From the NCBI GenBank assembly GCA_002323795.1, contig DCPZ01000092.1, forward strand, positions 20,607-59,349: a stretch of 38,743 nt of DNA. The letters run 5' to 3'. A model generated the notes under the pieces. It searched no databases and was not told the origin of the DNA. It saw only the letters and a list, made by a program, of their open reading frames with translations. The position numbers and the translations under genes are program-made. Source of the stretch: Flavobacteriales bacterium UBA1531 (GTDB taxonomy: Bacteria > Bacteroidota > Bacteroidia > Flavobacteriales_D > Sanyastnellaceae). Of this stretch, positions 24,639 to 32,459 are shown one piece after another; the stretch's first letter is position 1; every line of letters begins with the position of its first letter.

Positions 24639-25439
24639 TTAGGCAAGTAAGATCGAGGCCAAAACCCCAACGGTTAGGCAGTACACCGCGAATGTATGCA
24701 TCTTGGTGCGCTTCACAAATCGAATCATCCATTGGCAGGCAATCCAACCACTTGAAAATGCCGCAACCGCCCCTAGGGCGTACGCCTGCCAACTTACCGT
24801 TGCTCCTTGTCCAATCCCGTCTTTGTAGAGGTCGATTAATTCAAGCGCAGTGGCTCCAAAAATAACGGGAAGGGCCATGAGAAAGCTGAACCGTGCTGCT
24901 TCTTCCCGAGAAATTCCGAGAGCTATAGCTGCTCCTATCGTCGACCCAGAACGGCTGATTCCCGGCACAATGGCAAAAGCTTGTGCGCAACCAATCAGCA
25001 GACCTGTTTTCAGAGAAACGCCTTGTTTGCGGGGATTCATGCGCTCTGAAGCGGATAGTATTATCGCTGTAGCGCACAACGACCAACCAACGCGATTGGG
25101 ATGATTGATGAAAAAGTCTTCCAGCGAATGACGCATGGTGAACGCTACGAGCACAGCGGGAATCACGGAGGCAGCAAGCCAGAAAATATAGCGCTGCGAT
25201 GTCTGTCTTTGGGCGGTGTCTGAAGCGAGTGAACCTGTGATAAGTTGAGCAATGTCTTTGCGGAAAACCACCAATGTGCTGCAGGCTGTCGCACCGTGGA
25301 CCAAAATGCTAAACGTCAAGTCAACCTCTGCGAGGTTGAACAATGACTTCCCTAATTCGAGGTGACCCGAGCTACTCACAGGCAAGAATTCTGTTAACCC
25401 TTGAATCAACCCAAGGATAATGGCTTCCCAATGGGTCAT
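24639..25439 (-). CDS. uppP: Undecaprenyl-diphosphate phosphatase (UppP/BacA)
   Basis: This integral membrane enzyme dephosphorylates undecaprenyl pyrophosphate so the lipid carrier can be reused in peptidoglycan and surface glycan synthesis. The 266-residue product has the two family motifs, GLIQGLTEFLPVSSSGHL near the N terminus and AFAIVPGISRSGSTIGAA near residue 155, and multiple membrane helices. Its ATG overlaps the DUF3098 stop by one base. Length and start are normal. Confidence 0.97.
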   Translation of the reverse strand: MTHWEAIILGLIQGLTEFLPVSSSGHLELGKSLFNLAEVDLTFSILVHGATACSTLVVFRKDIAQLITGSLASDTAQRQTSQRYIFWLAASVIPAVLVAFTMRHSLEDFFINHPNRVGWSLCATAIILSASERMNPRKQGVSLKTGLLIGCAQAFAIVPGISRSGSTIGAAIALGISREEAARFSFLMALPVIFGATALELIDLYKDGIGQGATVSWQAYALGAVAAFSSGWIACQWMIRFVKRTKMHTFAVYCLTVGVLASILLA

Positions 25440-25672
25440 CAGCGCTTGAGGATGGCGTAGAAAACGGTGCCGTAGCCACCAAGCACAACAATCGGAGCGA
25501 GGGTAATCCGACGAAAGTTAAAAATCTCTTCACTGAATGCAGTCGGATCTTCGGCAGCCCCCCCAGACATGAGTATGTAGCCCAGTATCAAAAGCCCAAT
25601 CCCTGCGATGAGCCATTGGTAATTTGACTTCTGCATGGCAAAGCCGGGGGCGCGTTTGTTGGAATCTTTCAT
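25439..25672 (-). CDS. DUF3098 family membrane protein
   Basis: A 77-residue protein with two predicted transmembrane segments (about 18-36, WLIAGIGLLILGYILMSGG, and 54-73, ITLAPIVVLGGYGTVFYAI). The intervening DPTAFSEEIFNFRRI is typical of DUF3098. The family is small and uncharacterised, and in Bacteroidota it usually sits between ftsX and uppP, as here. The ATG at 25672 is chosen over the TTG at 25681. It overlaps uppP by one base and starts 11 bases after ftsX, implying a linked envelope role that remains undefined. Confidence 0.88.
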   Translation of the reverse strand: MKDSNKRAPGFAMQKSNYQWLIAGIGLLILGYILMSGGAAEDPTAFSEEIFNFRRITLAPIVVLGGYGTVFYAILKR

Positions 25673-25683
25673 GTGCGACAAAT

Positions 25684-26565
25684 TTAATGCAACCGATCCA
25701 ATCGGCTTCGTAGGAATCGATTGACAGCAATTGCCGTCGAAACGCCTCCAAATACCCCGCCTGTAAACGTCAGAATCACGAATAGAATGACCAAATACAT
25801 AAGGCTAAACGGTTCAAGTAAGTCCGTATTTTGAAGGGTCACGAGCGACAGGATGCCATTCACGGCAGTGAATGCAATCCCACCTGAGATAACGCCGTAA
25901 AAGACGCCTTGCTGGATAAAAGGTGATCGAATTGCTCGCGGGTTAGCGCCCACAAGTTGCATGGTTTTGATGATAAACCGACGAGCAAATATGGTCAACC
26001 GTATGGTGTTGTTCATCAGAGCAAATGCGGCAAACATGAAGAGCAATGCAAGACCGGCGAGTGGGGCCATCAAACGCTCAATGGTCCCTTCGATTTGCTC
26101 GAGCAATTCGGATTGCCAAACGACTTCGGAAACGCCTGGAATTTGTTCCATGCGACTCACCGCTGTTTGCAATTCAACAGTGCTGCTCCAGTCAGGTTTC
26201 ATGCGCAAGTCCATCACATCCGAAAGTGGAACATAGCCCAAAAAATCAACAAAAGACTCTCCCAGCTGCGCCTCCAAATCTGCACTCGCTACTTCTGCGT
26301 CGATGAATGAAACCGATTCTACAGCTGGGTCCGTGCGCAGCATTTCTTTTGCCTCGAGGAGCACATTCGCTTCGACCTCGCGTTGGAAAAAAACCTGCAC
26401 CCGCGCTTCTTGCCGCAATTGTTGTTCCCAATGCATTCCCAAGAATCCGAGCACGATAAGCAATCCGATCAGCAGCAGGGTGAGACTCATGCCTACCGTG
26501 GTCGTAAGGGCAGTCGTGATTTGCGCGCCAGAAGGCCTCTGAGAGTGGGGTTTTTTGGAGGGCAT
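25684..26565 (-). CDS. ftsX: Cell division protein FtsX
   Basis: FtsX is the membrane subunit of the FtsEX complex, which controls peptidoglycan hydrolases at the septum. The 293-residue product has a first membrane helix (about 25-45, GMSLTLLLIGLLIVLGFLG) and an extracytoplasmic domain (VQVFFQREVEANVLLEAKEM, SDVMDLRMKPDW). Three C-terminal helices follow around MAPLAGLALLFMFAAFALMN and MYLVILFVILTFTGGVFGG. The ATG at 26565 is preferred to the TTG at 26616. ftsE is not adjacent. It leads a four-gene minus-strand unit and is divergent from the suf operon. Confidence 0.95.
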   Translation of the reverse strand: MPSKKPHSQRPSGAQITTALTTTVGMSLTLLLIGLLIVLGFLGMHWEQQLRQEARVQVFFQREVEANVLLEAKEMLRTDPAVESVSFIDAEVASADLEAQLGESFVDFLGYVPLSDVMDLRMKPDWSSTVELQTAVSRMEQIPGVSEVVWQSELLEQIEGTIERLMAPLAGLALLFMFAAFALMNNTIRLTIFARRFIIKTMQLVGANPRAIRSPFIQQGVFYGVISGGIAFTAVNGILSLVTLQNTDLLEPFSLMYLVILFVILTFTGGVFGGVSTAIAVNRFLRSRLDRLH

Positions 26566-26582
26566 GAAGGTGTTTCGAAGTT

Positions 26583-26590
26583 CAAAGATG
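26583..26590 (-). promoter_or_regulatory. Possible promoter -7 box for ftsX
   Basis: CATCTTTG on the minus strand differs from TAnnTTTG only in the first base and lies 17 bases before the ftsX ATG. No TTG occurs at the expected distance. The same variant precedes the SOD and ridA-like genes. Confidence 0.35.
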
Positions 26591-26654
26591 CGAGATAAAA
26601 GCGAATGATGTGCCAATCAATGTTATTCGAAGGCTGTGCGTTTGCAGATGGAGG

Positions 26655-26683
26655 TTAGAATGGGGTTAAATAAAGTATATTTG
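26655..26683 (+). promoter_or_regulatory. Promoter of the suf operon
   Basis: TTA at 26655-26657 (one mismatch to TTG), an 18-base AT-rich spacer, then a perfect TATATTTG at 26676-26683. The ATG of the SufA-like gene lies 23 bases further on, giving a leader of about 20 bases. I saw no obvious inverted repeat that would mark a binding site for an IscR or Fur-type regulator. Confidence 0.6.
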
Positions 26684-26706
26684 TGAGGAATATCAAAGGA
26701 AACACG

Positions 26707-27033
26707 ATGATTACAGTCAATGAAAGCGCGCGCGACGAGGTGCTCAAATTGCTGAGTGCTGATGAGCATCCGGAGGGGAGTTTTGTGCGTGTTGGGGTCA
26801 AAGGAGGCGGTTGTTCGGGATTGTTGTATGAAATGACTTTTGATCACGACATGAAAGAAGGCGACGAAGTTTTTGAAAACAACGGAGTCAAGGTGGTGGT
26901 CGATCGAAAAAGTTATTTGTACCTCATAGGAACTGAATTGCAATTTAGCGGAGGCCTCAATGGAAAGGGTTTTCAGTTCTACAATCCTAACGCCAATCGA
27001 ACATGTGGGTGCGGAGAGAGTTTTTCATTGTAA
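26707..27033 (+). CDS. A-type Fe-S carrier protein (SufA/IscA/HesB family)
   Basis: A-type carriers receive clusters from the SufBCD scaffold and pass them to apo-enzymes. The 108-residue product has the three conserved cysteines: one in VGVKGGGCSGLLYEM (Cys37) and two in NRTCGCGESF near the C terminus. It also has the usual QFSGGLNGKGFQFYNPNA segment. The ATG at 26707 is chosen over the GTG at 26683, which lies within the promoter box. It leads the suf operon, 39 bases before sufB. Confidence 0.93.
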   Translation: MITVNESARDEVLKLLSADEHPEGSFVRVGVKGGGCSGLLYEMTFDHDMKEGDEVFENNGVKVVVDRKSYLYLIGTELQFSGGLNGKGFQFYNPNANRTCGCGESFSL

Positions 27034-27072
27034 GAACTCACCTGAAAAGACAGTAACACTTGATAAACACCG

Positions 27073-28521
27073 ATGGCATACGACGGTAACGATAAGGTAT
27101 TGGAGGAGTTCACGGGAAAGGCGTACGAATTCGGATTCACCACGGACATTGAATCGGACAAAGCTCCAGCGGGACTCAACGAAGATATTATTCGGCTGAT
27201 TTCTTCAAAAAAGGAGGAGCCGGAGTGGATGCTTCAATATCGCCTGGAGGCGTTTAAGATCTGGCAGAAAATGGAGGAGCCTGACTGGCCACATCTTCAT
27301 TACAAAAAGCCAGATTATCAGGCTATTAGCTATTATTCAGCTCCAAAGCAGAAGAAACAGCTCAACTCCATGGATGACGTAGATCCGGAGATGCGCAAGA
27401 CCATGGACAAACTGGGAATTTCCATCGAAGAACAGAAACGATTGTCCGGCGTGGCTGTCGATTTTGTGATGGATTCCGTTTCTGTTGCGACCTCTTTCAA
27501 GGAGAAGCTCGGAGAATTGGGCATCATCTTTTGTTCGATGAGCGAAGCGGTCAAAGAACATCCAGACCTCATCCGCAAGTATTTGGGCAGTGTTGTTCCA
27601 ACCAAAGATAATTTTTTCTCAGCCTTGAATGCCGCAGTCTTCACAGACGGCTCATTTTGCTACATTCCTAAAGGCGTTCGTTGCCCCATGGAATTGAGCA
27701 CTTATTTCCGGATCAATGAGTCGGGAACAGGGCAGTTTGAGCGCACCTTGGTGGTAGCCGATGAGTCGAGCTATGTGAGCTATCTCGAAGGATGCACTGC
27801 GCCGCAGAGAGATGAAAACCAACTTCACGCCGCTGTTGTCGAATTGGTTGCTCTCGATGAAGCGGAGATTAAATATTCAACCGTGCAGAATTGGTACCCA
27901 GGCGATGCGGAAGGCAAAGGCGGCGTATTCAATTTTGTGACCAAACGCGGCATCTGCCACCGCCGTTCCAAAATCAGTTGGACTCAGGTGGAGACCGGAT
28001 CAGCTGTGACTTGGAAATACCCAAGTTGCATCTTGAAGGGCGATTACAGTGTTGGGGAATTTTACAGTGTTGCCGTGACCAACAATGCGCAACAAGCGGA
28101 TACCGGCACAAAGATGATTCACTTGGGCAAGAACACTCACTCTACCATCATCTCCAAAGGCATCAGCGCCGGAAAAAGCCACAACAGTTATCGCGGCTTG
28201 GTGCAGGTCATGCCCTCGGCAGAAAATGCCCGCAACTTTTCGCAATGCGATTCGCTGCTCATGACAGATACGAGTGGAGCCCATACGTTCCCATACATTG
28301 AGGTCAAAAATCCAACCGCCAAAGTGGAACACGAGGCAACGACGTCAAAGATTGGGGAAGATCAGATTTTTTATTGCCTGCAGCGAGGCATCGATGAGGA
28401 ACAAGCCATCAGCTTGATCGTCAATGGATACGCGAAAGAAGTATTGAATCAATTGCCTATGGAATTTGCCGTAGAAGCACAAAAACTCTTATCCATTTCA
28501 TTGGAAGGAAGCGTAGGATAA
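27073..28521 (+). CDS. sufB: Fe-S cluster assembly protein SufB
   Basis: SufB is the main scaffold subunit of the SufBC2D complex on which clusters are built. The 482-residue product has the family markers DGSFCYIPKGVRCPMELSTY, YLEGCTAPQRDENQLHAAVV, NFVTKRGICHRRSKISWTQV and a C-terminal HEATTSKIGEDQIFYCLQRG. Length is normal. The TAA stop overlaps the sufC ATG by one base, indicating translational coupling. Confidence 0.97.
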   Translation: MAYDGNDKVLEEFTGKAYEFGFTTDIESDKAPAGLNEDIIRLISSKKEEPEWMLQYRLEAFKIWQKMEEPDWPHLHYKKPDYQAISYYSAPKQKKQLNSMDDVDPEMRKTMDKLGISIEEQKRLSGVAVDFVMDSVSVATSFKEKLGELGIIFCSMSEAVKEHPDLIRKYLGSVVPTKDNFFSALNAAVFTDGSFCYIPKGVRCPMELSTYFRINESGTGQFERTLVVADESSYVSYLEGCTAPQRDENQLHAAVVELVALDEAEIKYSTVQNWYPGDAEGKGGVFNFVTKRGICHRRSKISWTQVETGSAVTWKYPSCILKGDYSVGEFYSVAVTNNAQQADTGTKMIHLGKNTHSTIISKGISAGKSHNSYRGLVQVMPSAENARNFSQCDSLLMTDTSGAHTFPYIEVKNPTAKVEHEATTSKIGEDQIFYCLQRGIDEEQAISLIVNGYAKEVLNQLPMEFAVEAQKLLSISLEGSVG

Positions 28522-29273
28522 TGATAAACATTAAAGAACTTCAGGCCTCAATCGGCGATACTCCGATTTTGAAAAGCCTCAATCTCGAAATTAAACCTGG
28601 AGAAGTCCATGCGATCATGGGCCCAAACGGATCGGGAAAATCAACTCTGGCTTCTGTTCTTGCAGGACGTGAGGATTATGACATAACGGGCGGTTCCGTT
28701 GATTTTGATGGCCAAGATCTCTTGGAAATGGATGCGACGGAGCGAGCACGCTCCGGGTTGTTCTTGGCTTTTCAATATCCGGTTGAAATCCCAGGTGTTT
28801 CCAACATCAACTTCATGCGTGCAGCCGTCAATGGAAAGCGAGAACATGAAGGCTTGGAGCCCATCAAAGGAAAAGATTTTCTCAACCTTGTCAAGGAAAA
28901 GGCTTCCTTGGTTGAACTGGATGGCCGCTTGCGCAACCGTTCAGTGAACGAGGGTTTTTCAGGAGGTGAAAAAAAGCGGAATGAGATTTTTCAAATGGCC
29001 ATGCTTGAGCCTCGCTTTGCGGTTTTGGATGAGACCGATTCAGGACTGGATATTGACGCTTTGCGCATCGTTGCCAATGGAGTCAACGCCATGCGTTCAC
29101 CGGAACGAAGCTTCTTGGTCATTACCCACTACCAGCGTCTGTTGGATTACATCGTCCCTGATTTCGTTCACATCCTTGTAGATGGAAAAATTGTGATGTC
29201 AGGTGACAAAGAACTTGCCTTAAAGTTGGAGGAAGAAGGTTACGATTGGATCAAAGAAGACGTGAGCGCATGA
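28521..29273 (+). CDS. sufC: Fe-S cluster assembly ATPase SufC
   Basis: SufC is the ABC-type ATPase of the SufBCD scaffold. The 250-residue product has Walker A GPNGSGKST, the signature SGGEKKRNEIFQM, Walker B FAVLDETDSGLDIDAL and the switch His in FLVITHYQRLLDYI. It has no membrane segments, as expected for this soluble ABC protein. It overlaps sufB by one base and sufD by four. Confidence 0.97.
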   Translation: MINIKELQASIGDTPILKSLNLEIKPGEVHAIMGPNGSGKSTLASVLAGREDYDITGGSVDFDGQDLLEMDATERARSGLFLAFQYPVEIPGVSNINFMRAAVNGKREHEGLEPIKGKDFLNLVKEKASLVELDGRLRNRSVNEGFSGGEKKRNEIFQMAMLEPRFAVLDETDSGLDIDALRIVANGVNAMRSPERSFLVITHYQRLLDYIVPDFVHILVDGKIVMSGDKELALKLEEEGYDWIKEDVSA

Positions 29274-30598
29274 CCCCCTCGGCAGAACCAATCGTCATGG
29301 ATTTGCAGCGCAAACCCAACATTCATCCAGCCACTCAGGCGAAAGGAGAAGCCTTGGTTTCTGCGCTTGCTGGGCAACGCACCAGCGTCGATTCTGCAGC
29401 GAAGTATTTGAGCGCTTTGCCGGTTCCGCACCGTCGTGTGGAACGATGGAAGCACACAGCTGTATCCGGGTTCTGGGCAGACTATTCGGAGCCAGTGGTT
29501 CAAACCATTGAAGCGGCAGGCTGCGAAGCTTGCCCAGTGCCTGGATTGCATGCCTACAGAATTGTATTTGTCAACGGAACTTTTGATGCAGAGGCGAGTG
29601 ATTTGCCTGTGCACAGTGGCGTTCGTTGTGAGCCACTGTCGATGTCTTCAGCAGGTATAGAAGCAGAAGGAAATTTAGAGTCAAGGGAGTGGTTTGCAGC
29701 ATTGAATGGAGCGTTTGCAGCAGAGGGGATGAAACTGCTTGTTGAGCGTGGTGTTGTTTTGGACCGTCCCTTGCTTGTTCATCATCACACCCACGGGGCA
29801 AACAGCGCGAATATCATGCGCCATGAGATCGAGGTCGAAGAGAACGCGCAAGTGCAACTGATTCATTGGAGTACGGCCAATGAAGATGCTTCGGGGATGG
29901 TCAATATCATGACCCGCATGCAAGTGGCAAGTGGAGGAATCGTAGCGTTGGATAAGGTGCAAGATGAAGCTGGTGCCGTCCATCACTTGGCTTTTGAGCA
30001 AATCAAGCAGGCGGGATCAAGCCAGGTTCGAATACACACCGGTACGATTCAAGGAAAATGGGTGCGAAACGACTTAAACTTTGAATTGAATGGTGAGGGC
30101 TGTGACGCCGTTTTAAACGGCTTTTTCCTTCCCAAGGGCAGGGAATTTGTAGACAATCATACTACGGTTGATCATCGCGCAGCGCACTGCACAAGCTCAG
30201 AGCAGTACATGGGAATTTTGTATGATTCGAGTTCGGGGGTTTTCAATGGAAAAGTGTTCGTTCGTCCTGACGCGCAGCAGACCAATGCATATCAACAGAA
30301 TGGGAATATTTTGGCAACTGACAAGGCCACGATCAATGCGAAGCCTGAGCTGGAAATATATGCGGACGATGTCAAGTGCAGCCACGGCTGCACCATTGGT
30401 CAATTTGATGAAGAGGCGCTGTTTTACGCGCGCTCGAGAGGCATTGGTGAAGCAGAGGCCAAGGCCATGTTGGTTCATGCATTCATCGGTGATGTTTTGG
30501 AAGGATTCGCAGTACAAGAGGTTCGATTGGAGGTGGAGCACCGACTGGCCACAAGGCACGGCTGGGACACATGGAATGACACGATAGAAAACGCATGA
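29270..30598 (+). CDS. sufD: Fe-S cluster assembly protein SufD
   Basis: SufD is the second scaffold subunit, related to SufB. The 442-residue product has the divergent N terminus of SufD and the conserved C-terminal core: IRIHTGTIQGKW-type strands followed by DNHTTVDHRAAHCTSSEQY, SSGVFNGKVFVRPDAQQTNA and VKCSHGCTIGQFDEEALFYA. The last segment holds the conserved His and Cys region. The ATG at 29270 overlaps the sufC stop (ATGA) and is chosen over the TTG at 29246. Confidence 0.95.
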   Translation: MTPSAEPIVMDLQRKPNIHPATQAKGEALVSALAGQRTSVDSAAKYLSALPVPHRRVERWKHTAVSGFWADYSEPVVQTIEAAGCEACPVPGLHAYRIVFVNGTFDAEASDLPVHSGVRCEPLSMSSAGIEAEGNLESREWFAALNGAFAAEGMKLLVERGVVLDRPLLVHHHTHGANSANIMRHEIEVEENAQVQLIHWSTANEDASGMVNIMTRMQVASGGIVALDKVQDEAGAVHHLAFEQIKQAGSSQVRIHTGTIQGKWVRNDLNFELNGEGCDAVLNGFFLPKGREFVDNHTTVDHRAAHCTSSEQYMGILYDSSSGVFNGKVFVRPDAQQTNAYQQNGNILATDKATINAKPELEIYADDVKCSHGCTIGQFDEEALFYARSRGIGEAEAKAMLVHAFIGDVLEGFAVQEVRLEVEHRLATRHGWDTWNDTIENA

Positions 30599-31824
30599 GC
30601 AGTGTTCTGGACACCGCGTCAATCCGCGGACAATTTCCCATTTTAAACCGTGAGGTCCACGGCCAGCCGTTGGTTTACCTGGACCATGCGGCTTCATCGC
30701 AAAAACCAATTGCAGTCATCGAGGCGCAGCGGGAGTACCTGTCGCATTATCATTCCAACGTGCACCGCGGAGTGCACGCCTTATCGCAGCAGGCGACCGA
30801 TGCATTTGAGCGCGCTCGGTCAACGGTTCAATACCACATAGGCGCTGCTCACCTTGAGGAGATCATATGGGTCGCGGGCGCTACAGATGGCATCAACCTG
30901 GTTTCGCAAGCGTGGGGAAGAGAGCACATCGAAGCTGGCGACCTTATTTTGATCACCCGCATGGAGCATCACGCGAACATCGTGCCCTGGCAGATGCTCG
31001 CAAAAGAGAAGGGAGCGAAGGTCGAAGCGGTCAATATTCTGGCCGACGGAACACTCGACGAGAAGGACTTTCAAAAAAAACTGAAACTAAATCCAAAGAT
31101 GGTGGCGTTCATGCATGTGTCCAATACGTTGGGCACCATCAATGATGCGCAGCGGCTCACGAAAATGGCCAAGGCAGCTCGGGCTACCGTCTTGATTGAT
31201 GGCTCACAGGCTTTGCCGCACATGATGGTTGATGTGGCTGAGTTGGATTGTGACTTTTACGTATTCTCCGGTCACAAAGCTTACGGGCCAACTGGAATCG
31301 GAGTGCTTTACGGCCGCAAATCCATTTTGGAGGCGATGAATCCTTGGAGAGGCGGAGGCGAAATGATTGACGTTGTGAGCTTGGAGCACGGGACCACATA
31401 TGCAGAACTCCCTCACAAGTTTGAAGCAGGAACGCCGCACATCAGCGGCGCTGTTGCCTTGGGCGTTGCGCTGCAATGGTTGACCGGTGTTGGAGTTAAA
31501 TCGGTTATGGAGCACGAAACCGTTCTGTCTGCTCAGGCGCGTCATCAATTGGGAAAAATTGACGGGCTGCGATTCATTGGTGAAGCGCCTTCAATTTCAG
31601 GGGTCGTGAGTTTCGTGGTTGAAGGGGTGCATCCATATGACATTGGGACATTGCTCGATCAGCAAGGCATAGCAGTGCGCACAGGACATCATTGCACGCA
31701 GCCAATCATGGATCATTATGAAATTCCTGGGACGGTGCGTGCATCTTTTGGAGCTTACAATACCTTGCAAGAGGTGGACGCGTTGGTGCAAGGTGTGGAA
31801 CGCGCTCTCAAAATGTTGCGTTGA
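30595..31824 (+). CDS. sufS: Cysteine desulfurase SufS
   Basis: SufS is a PLP enzyme that takes sulfur from L-cysteine as a persulfide and hands it to SufE. The 409-residue product has YLDHAASSQKP at the N terminus, the PLP-binding Lys228 in FSGHKAYGPTG and the persulfide-forming Cys367 in RTGHHCTQP. The short catalytic loop marks the class II (SufS/CsdA) type, which depends on a SufE or SufU partner; sufE follows. Its ATG overlaps the sufD stop by four bases. Confidence 0.97.
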   Translation: MSSVLDTASIRGQFPILNREVHGQPLVYLDHAASSQKPIAVIEAQREYLSHYHSNVHRGVHALSQQATDAFERARSTVQYHIGAAHLEEIIWVAGATDGINLVSQAWGREHIEAGDLILITRMEHHANIVPWQMLAKEKGAKVEAVNILADGTLDEKDFQKKLKLNPKMVAFMHVSNTLGTINDAQRLTKMAKAARATVLIDGSQALPHMMVDVAELDCDFYVFSGHKAYGPTGIGVLYGRKSILEAMNPWRGGGEMIDVVSLEHGTTYAELPHKFEAGTPHISGAVALGVALQWLTGVGVKSVMEHETVLSAQARHQLGKIDGLRFIGEAPSISGVVSFVVEGVHPYDIGTLLDQQGIAVRTGHHCTQPIMDHYEIPGTVRASFGAYNTLQEVDALVQGVERALKMLR

Positions 31825-31848
31825 CCTTTGATCGCTCAAATTTGATTC

Positions 31849-32274
31849 ATGAACGCTGAGTTGCAAACCCGCCAAGAAGAGATTGTTGAGGAATTTTCTT
31901 TCTACGAGGACTGGATGGAGAAATACGAGCAGCTCATCGAGATGGGAAAGGAGCTCGATGCCCTGCCTGAACAAAGCCGATTGGACGAACACTTGATTCG
32001 TGGATGCCAGTCTCGCGTTTGGCTTTTAGCCTCGAAAGACGAAAATGAATCCGTTCGATTTCAGGCAGACAGTGACGCAATCATTACCAAAGGACTGGTT
32101 GCGCTTATGGTCCGCGTTTTGGACGGCTTGCCACCCAAAGACATTGCTGAATCCGACCTGTGGTTTATCGAAAAAATTGGACTGGACAAACACCTGAGCC
32201 CTACGCGTGCCAATGGCCTGAATTCAATGGTGCTCCAGATGAAGCGCTACGGTGTGGCGTTTCAGGCAAGGTGA
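31849..32274 (+). CDS. sufE: Sulfur-acceptor protein SufE
   Basis: SufE takes persulfide sulfur from SufS and passes it to SufB. The 141-residue product has the acceptor Cys53 in HLIRGCQSRVWLLAS and the family's C-terminal PTRANGLNSMVLQMKR. Length is typical. It starts 24 bases after sufS and closes the suf operon. The DUF59 gene that often follows here in Bacteroidota is absent; the following 185 bases are non-coding and structured. Confidence 0.96.
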   Translation: MNAELQTRQEEIVEEFSFYEDWMEKYEQLIEMGKELDALPEQSRLDEHLIRGCQSRVWLLASKDENESVRFQADSDAIITKGLVALMVRVLDGLPPKDIAESDLWFIEKIGLDKHLSPTRANGLNSMVLQMKRYGVAFQAR

Positions 32275-32282
32275 GCGCTACT

Positions 32283-32381
32283 CTTGCAACGAATTGCAAG
32301 GCTTGCATAGAAGTGGCACCAAACTCCTCTACGTTGTGAGTTCTTGCAGGTTTTCACAAAACAGTCGGAATTGGCGCCACT
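32283..32381. other. Structured intergenic region: hairpin and nested inverted repeats
   Basis: This lies in the 185-base gap between sufE (+) and the M23 gene (-), which converge. It holds a perfect seven-base-pair hairpin (CTTGCAA, loop CGAA, TTGCAAG, 32283-32300). It also holds an 11-base inverted repeat with one mismatch (AGTGGCACCAA at 32312-32322 and TTGGCGCCACT at 32371-32381). Inside that pair is a six-base pair TTGTGA/TCACAA. CTTGCA recurs three times. There is no T-run, so it is not a textbook terminator on either strand. No credible reading frame was found. It may be a bidirectional terminator or a structured RNA. Confidence 0.55.
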
Positions 32382-32459
32382 CAAGCCCTGAGGCTCAATG
32401 AAAAACTGTCGAAACAACACAAGGGTTGCACGGATTTCAAGGATGCTCCTGAAATCGCT

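Noticed and set aside
32331..32361. GTTGTGA...TCACAAAAC, resembling the ends of a type II-C CRISPR repeat
   Set aside because: Only one copy exists, there is no spacer pattern and no cas gene; it is treated as part of the intergenic secondary structure.
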